From Streptomyces sp. NBC_01231 (GTDB taxonomy: Bacteria; Actinomycetota; Actinomycetes; Streptomycetales; Streptomycetaceae): DNA of 64,000 bases. Below are positions 61,383-64,000 of this stretch, piece after piece. The notes under the pieces are model-generated. The model did not search any database and was not told the DNA's origin. It saw nothing but the letters and a program-made list of their open reading frames with translations. Position numbers and translations under genes: made by a program. Within the stretch, counting starts at the first letter, position 1; every line of letters starts with the position of its first letter. The DNA lies in assembly GCA_035999765.1 (NCBI GenBank), contig CP108521.1, forward strand, positions 4,278,001 through 4,342,000. Reading direction: 5' to 3'.

Positions 61383-62207
61383 GTGACCACCGCATCCATC
61401 GCCGACCGGACCACCGCAGTGGCCGCGCGCGCCACGGATCTGTCGAAGATCTACGGACAGGGCGAGACCCAGGTGGTCGCCCTGGACCGGGTCTCCGTCG
61501 AGTTCCGGCAGGCCGAGTTCACCGCGATCATGGGCCCCTCGGGCTCCGGCAAGTCCACGCTGATGCACTGTGTGGCCGGCCTGGACACCTTCTCGTCCGG
61601 TTCGGTGCGCATCGGCGAGACGGAGCTCGGGTCCCTCAAGGACAAGCAGCTGACCAAGCTGCGCCGGGACAAGATCGGCTTCATCTTCCAGGCCTTCAAC
61701 CTGCTCCCGACGCTGACCGCCCTGGAGAACATCACCCTCCCGATGGACATCGCGGGCCGCAAACCGGACAAGCAGTGGCTGAACTCGGTGATCGGGATGG
61801 TCGGCCTGGCCGACCGTCTCAGCCACCGTCCCTCCCAGCTCTCCGGCGGCCAGCAGCAGCGCGTCGCGGTGGCCCGCGCCCTGGCCTCCCGGCCCGAGAT
61901 CATCTTCGGCGACGAGCCGACCGGAAACCTCGACTCGCGCGCGGGCGCGGAGGTCCTCGGCTTCCTGCGCAACTCCGTACGGGAGCTCGGGCAGACGGTG
62001 GTGATGGTGACTCACGACCCGGTGGCCGCGGCGTACGCGGACCGGGTGGTGTTCCTGGCGGACGGACGGATCGTCGACGAACTGCACGGACCGACCGCGG
62101 ACTCGGTCCTCGACCTCATGCGGCGCCTTCCTGGGGGCGGTAACACCAGCGGCTCCGCCGCGCGGCCCCAGACCCCCGCGTTCGACGCGAAGGGCCGTAC
62201 CAGCTGA
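61383..62207 (+). CDS. ABC transporter ATPase, MacB/LolD type
   Basis: The start is GTG 61383 with AGGAG nine bases upstream, giving 274 aa. Walker A is GPSGSGKST, the Q-loop FIFQAFNLLPTLTALENITLP, signature LSGGQQQR, Walker B IIFGDEPTGNLDS and H-loop VTHDPVAA. The EPTGNLDS motif is typical of ATPases partnered with FtsX-like permeases. It overlaps the permease by TGATG. The role is probably extracytoplasmic substrate extrusion or stress sensing; no substrate is known. Confidence 0.95.
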   Translation: MTTASIADRTTAVAARATDLSKIYGQGETQVVALDRVSVEFRQAEFTAIMGPSGSGKSTLMHCVAGLDTFSSGSVRIGETELGSLKDKQLTKLRRDKIGFIFQAFNLLPTLTALENITLPMDIAGRKPDKQWLNSVIGMVGLADRLSHRPSQLSGGQQQRVAVARALASRPEIIFGDEPTGNLDSRAGAEVLGFLRNSVRELGQTVVMVTHDPVAAAYADRVVFLADGRIVDELHGPTADSVLDLMRRLPGGGNTSGSAARPQTPAFDAKGRTS

Positions 62208-64000
62208 TGTTCCGCACCGCCCTGCGCAACGTATTCGCGCACAAGGCCAGGCTGCTCATGACCGTGCTCGCCGTGATGCTCGGCGTGGCGTTCGTGTCGG
62301 GAACCCTGGTCTTCACCAACACCATCTCCGAGGCCTTCCAGAAGAGTTCGGCCAAGGGCTTCGACCAGGTCGATGTGGCCGTGGAGGCCGAGACCCAGGA
62401 GGACAAGGGCGACACCGTCGGCAAGACGGCCGAGCTGACGCAGGCGCTGCTCGACGACAGCGCGAAGGTGCCGGGGGCCGCGTCCGCCGTAGGCGTCGTC
62501 AACGGGTTCACCGCGATCGCCGACAAGGACGGCAAGCTCATCGGCGGCGGCTTCCAGTCGCAGGGCGGCAACTACTGGGGCACCAAGGACACCCGGTATC
62601 CGCTGGCCGAGGGCCACGCGCCGAGCGGCGCGAACGAGGTCGTCATCGACTCGGAGACCGCGAAGCGCGCCGGGTACAAGATCGGCGACACCGTACGGAT
62701 CTCGGTGGACGGTCCGGTCCTCACACCGAAGATCGCCGGCATCTTCACCACCGACGACGGCAATGTCGCCGCCGGCGGCAGCCTCGCCCTGTTCGACACG
62801 GCCTCGGCCCAGCAACTGTTCGGCAAGAAGGGCACGTACGACCAGATCGACGTGCGGGCGAAGTCCGGCGTCAGCCAGACGGCGCTCAAGGCGGAGCTGG
62901 ACAAGGCACTGCCGAAGGACCTCGTCTACACCACGACCGGGCAGCAACTGGCCGACGACCAGGCGGAGATGATCTCCACCTCGATGTCCGGGATGAAGCA
63001 GGGCCTGCTGGTGTTCGCCGGCATCGCGCTGTTCGTCGGCACGTTCATCATCGCCAACACCTTCACCATGCTGGTCGCCCAGCGCACCAAGGAACTGGCG
63101 CTGCTGCGCGCGGTCGGCGCCTCCCGCCGGCAGGTCACCCGGTCGGTGCTGCTGGAGGCGTTCTTCGTGGGCGCGGTCGCCGCGGTGACCGGCCTGGCCG
63201 CCGGGATCGGCATCGGGGCGGGCCTGCGGTCGCTGATGGGCTCGATCGGGGCGACCGTCCCGGACGGGCCGCTGATCATCACGCCGGGCACGGTCGGAGC
63301 GGCCCTCGCCGTCGGCGTCCTCATCACCATGCTGGCCGCGTGGCTGCCCGGCCGCCGGGCCGCGAAGATCCCGCCGGTGGCCGCGATGAGCAGCCTGCAC
63401 GCACAGGCCACCACCAAGTCGCTGGTCCTGCGCAACACGCTGGGCGCGCTGTTCTCGGCGGCGGGTGTCGCGGTGGTCCTGGCCGCGACGACGATGTCCG
63501 GCTCGGACGGCCAGGCCCCGATGGGCCTCGGCGCGGTCCTGCTGATCATCGGCGTCTTCATCCTCACGCCCCTGCTGTCCCGCCCGCTGATCGCGGCCGC
63601 GGCACCGGTGCTGCGGGTGTTCGGCGTCTCGGGCAAGCTGGCCCGTCAGAACTCGGTGCGCAATCCCCGTCGTACGGCGGCCACCGCCTCGGCGCTGATG
63701 ATCGGCCTCACCCTCATCACCGGCATGACGGTGATGGCGGGCAGCGTCCAGAAGTCCATCGACAAGATGGCGTCCTCGGCGATCCGCGCGGACTACGTGG
63801 TCTCCATGGCCAACGGCAACGAGCTCTCCCCCGACGTCGAGAAGAAGCTCGGGGGGATCGACGACGTCACCGCCGTCAGCCCGCTGCGCAACGCCCCCTC
63901 CCGCATCGACGGCGAGACCGAGTACCTCACCGGCGTCACGGGCGACGCGATCGGGAAGCTGACCGACCTCAAGGTCGACAACGGAGCCTTCAAGGTCGGC
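62207..64000 (+). CDS. FtsX/MacB-type ABC permease, 3' end outside window
   Basis: ATG 62207 begins in the ATPase stop and the frame stays open to the window edge (598 codons). A first TM (17-38) is followed by an extracytoplasmic MacB_PCD domain (about 40-260). An FtsX domain has TM near 265-290, MLVAQRTKELALLRAVGASRRQV, and helices near 314, 350 and 410. A second extracytoplasmic segment begins after 500. A tandem FtsX layout of 800-850 residues is usual, so about 230 are missing. It pairs with the upstream ATPase. Confidence 0.95.
   Translation, partial: MFRTALRNVFAHKARLLMTVLAVMLGVAFVSGTLVFTNTISEAFQKSSAKGFDQVDVAVEAETQEDKGDTVGKTAELTQALLDDSAKVPGAASAVGVVNGFTAIADKDGKLIGGGFQSQGGNYWGTKDTRYPLAEGHAPSGANEVVIDSETAKRAGYKIGDTVRISVDGPVLTPKIAGIFTTDDGNVAAGGSLALFDTASAQQLFGKKGTYDQIDVRAKSGVSQTALKAELDKALPKDLVYTTTGQQLADDQAEMISTSMSGMKQGLLVFAGIALFVGTFIIANTFTMLVAQRTKELALLRAVGASRRQVTRSVLLEAFFVGAVAAVTGLAAGIGIGAGLRSLMGSIGATVPDGPLIITPGTVGAALAVGVLITMLAAWLPGRRAAKIPPVAAMSSLHAQATTKSLVLRNTLGALFSAAGVAVVLAATTMSGSDGQAPMGLGAVLLIIGVFILTPLLSRPLIAAAAPVLRVFGVSGKLARQNSVRNPRRTAATASALMIGLTLITGMTVMAGSVQKSIDKMASSAIRADYVVSMANGNELSPDVEKKLGGIDDVTAVSPLRNAPSRIDGETEYLTGVTGDAIGKLTDLKVDNGAFKVG

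Overview
The window comes from a high-GC Streptomyces-type actinomycete chromosome. The strongest markers are a minus-strand tRNA-Leu with a UAA anticodon (bldA, the UUA-decoding developmental tRNA), a SigB/SigI-type sigma factor with partner-switching regulators, an XRE/DUF397/ATP-binding (WhiJ-like) module, roadblock proteins, sortase substrates with LAETG and LPQTG signals, and pervasive GTGA/ATGA gene overlaps. Both edges cut genes: an LCP protein on the left and an ABC permease on the right. I saw no prophage, insertion sequence, rRNA or CRISPR array.

Layout. 0-11.6 kb is an envelope block: four LytR-CpsA-Psr (LCP) proteins, a family 2 glycosyltransferase, a Cys/Met-rich copper-binding bundle, a HAD hydrolase, an acyl-CoA dehydrogenase and UDP-glucose dehydrogenase. 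12.1-16.6 kb is a coupled copper cassette: CopC-CopD fusion, two cupredoxins and a YceI-like protein with a histidine-rich insertion. 17-27 kb holds a CGNR regulator, tandem VOC proteins, an orphan response regulator, purK-purE-dipeptidase, GtrA, a two-component pair and a POT peptide transporter. 27-30.7 kb encodes surface proteins. 30.8-33.2 kb is the sigma factor partner-switching unit. 33.3-35.3 kb is an accessory WhiJ-like module with a truncated pseudogene, overlapping the 3' end of hutI.

35.3-41 kb is the histidine-utilisation run hutU, M20 amidohydrolase, hutF, hutI, which takes urocanate to N-formylglutamate and probably on to glutamate. A PLP decarboxylase diverges from it. 42.7-45 kb is a four-gene roadblock/DUF4388 cluster with no GTPase. 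45.8-51.6 kb is the most interesting locus: an RpiR regulator is translationally coupled to a HAL/PAL-family lyase whose MIO triad is Gly-Thr-Gly instead of Ala-Ser-Gly. This pair diverges from a complete OpuC-type quaternary-amine ABC transporter, and a near-perfect operator candidate overlaps the promoter between them. 52-64 kb holds cystathionine beta-synthase, an SGNH hydrolase, a thiolase, small conserved proteins, a Bax-inhibitor-1 protein, pobA, bldA and a MacB/FtsX-type ABC system.

A second theme runs through the window. Many genes are followed at once by short tandem repeats (9 to about 36 bp period), and in several cases the first repeat unit contains the stop codon itself.
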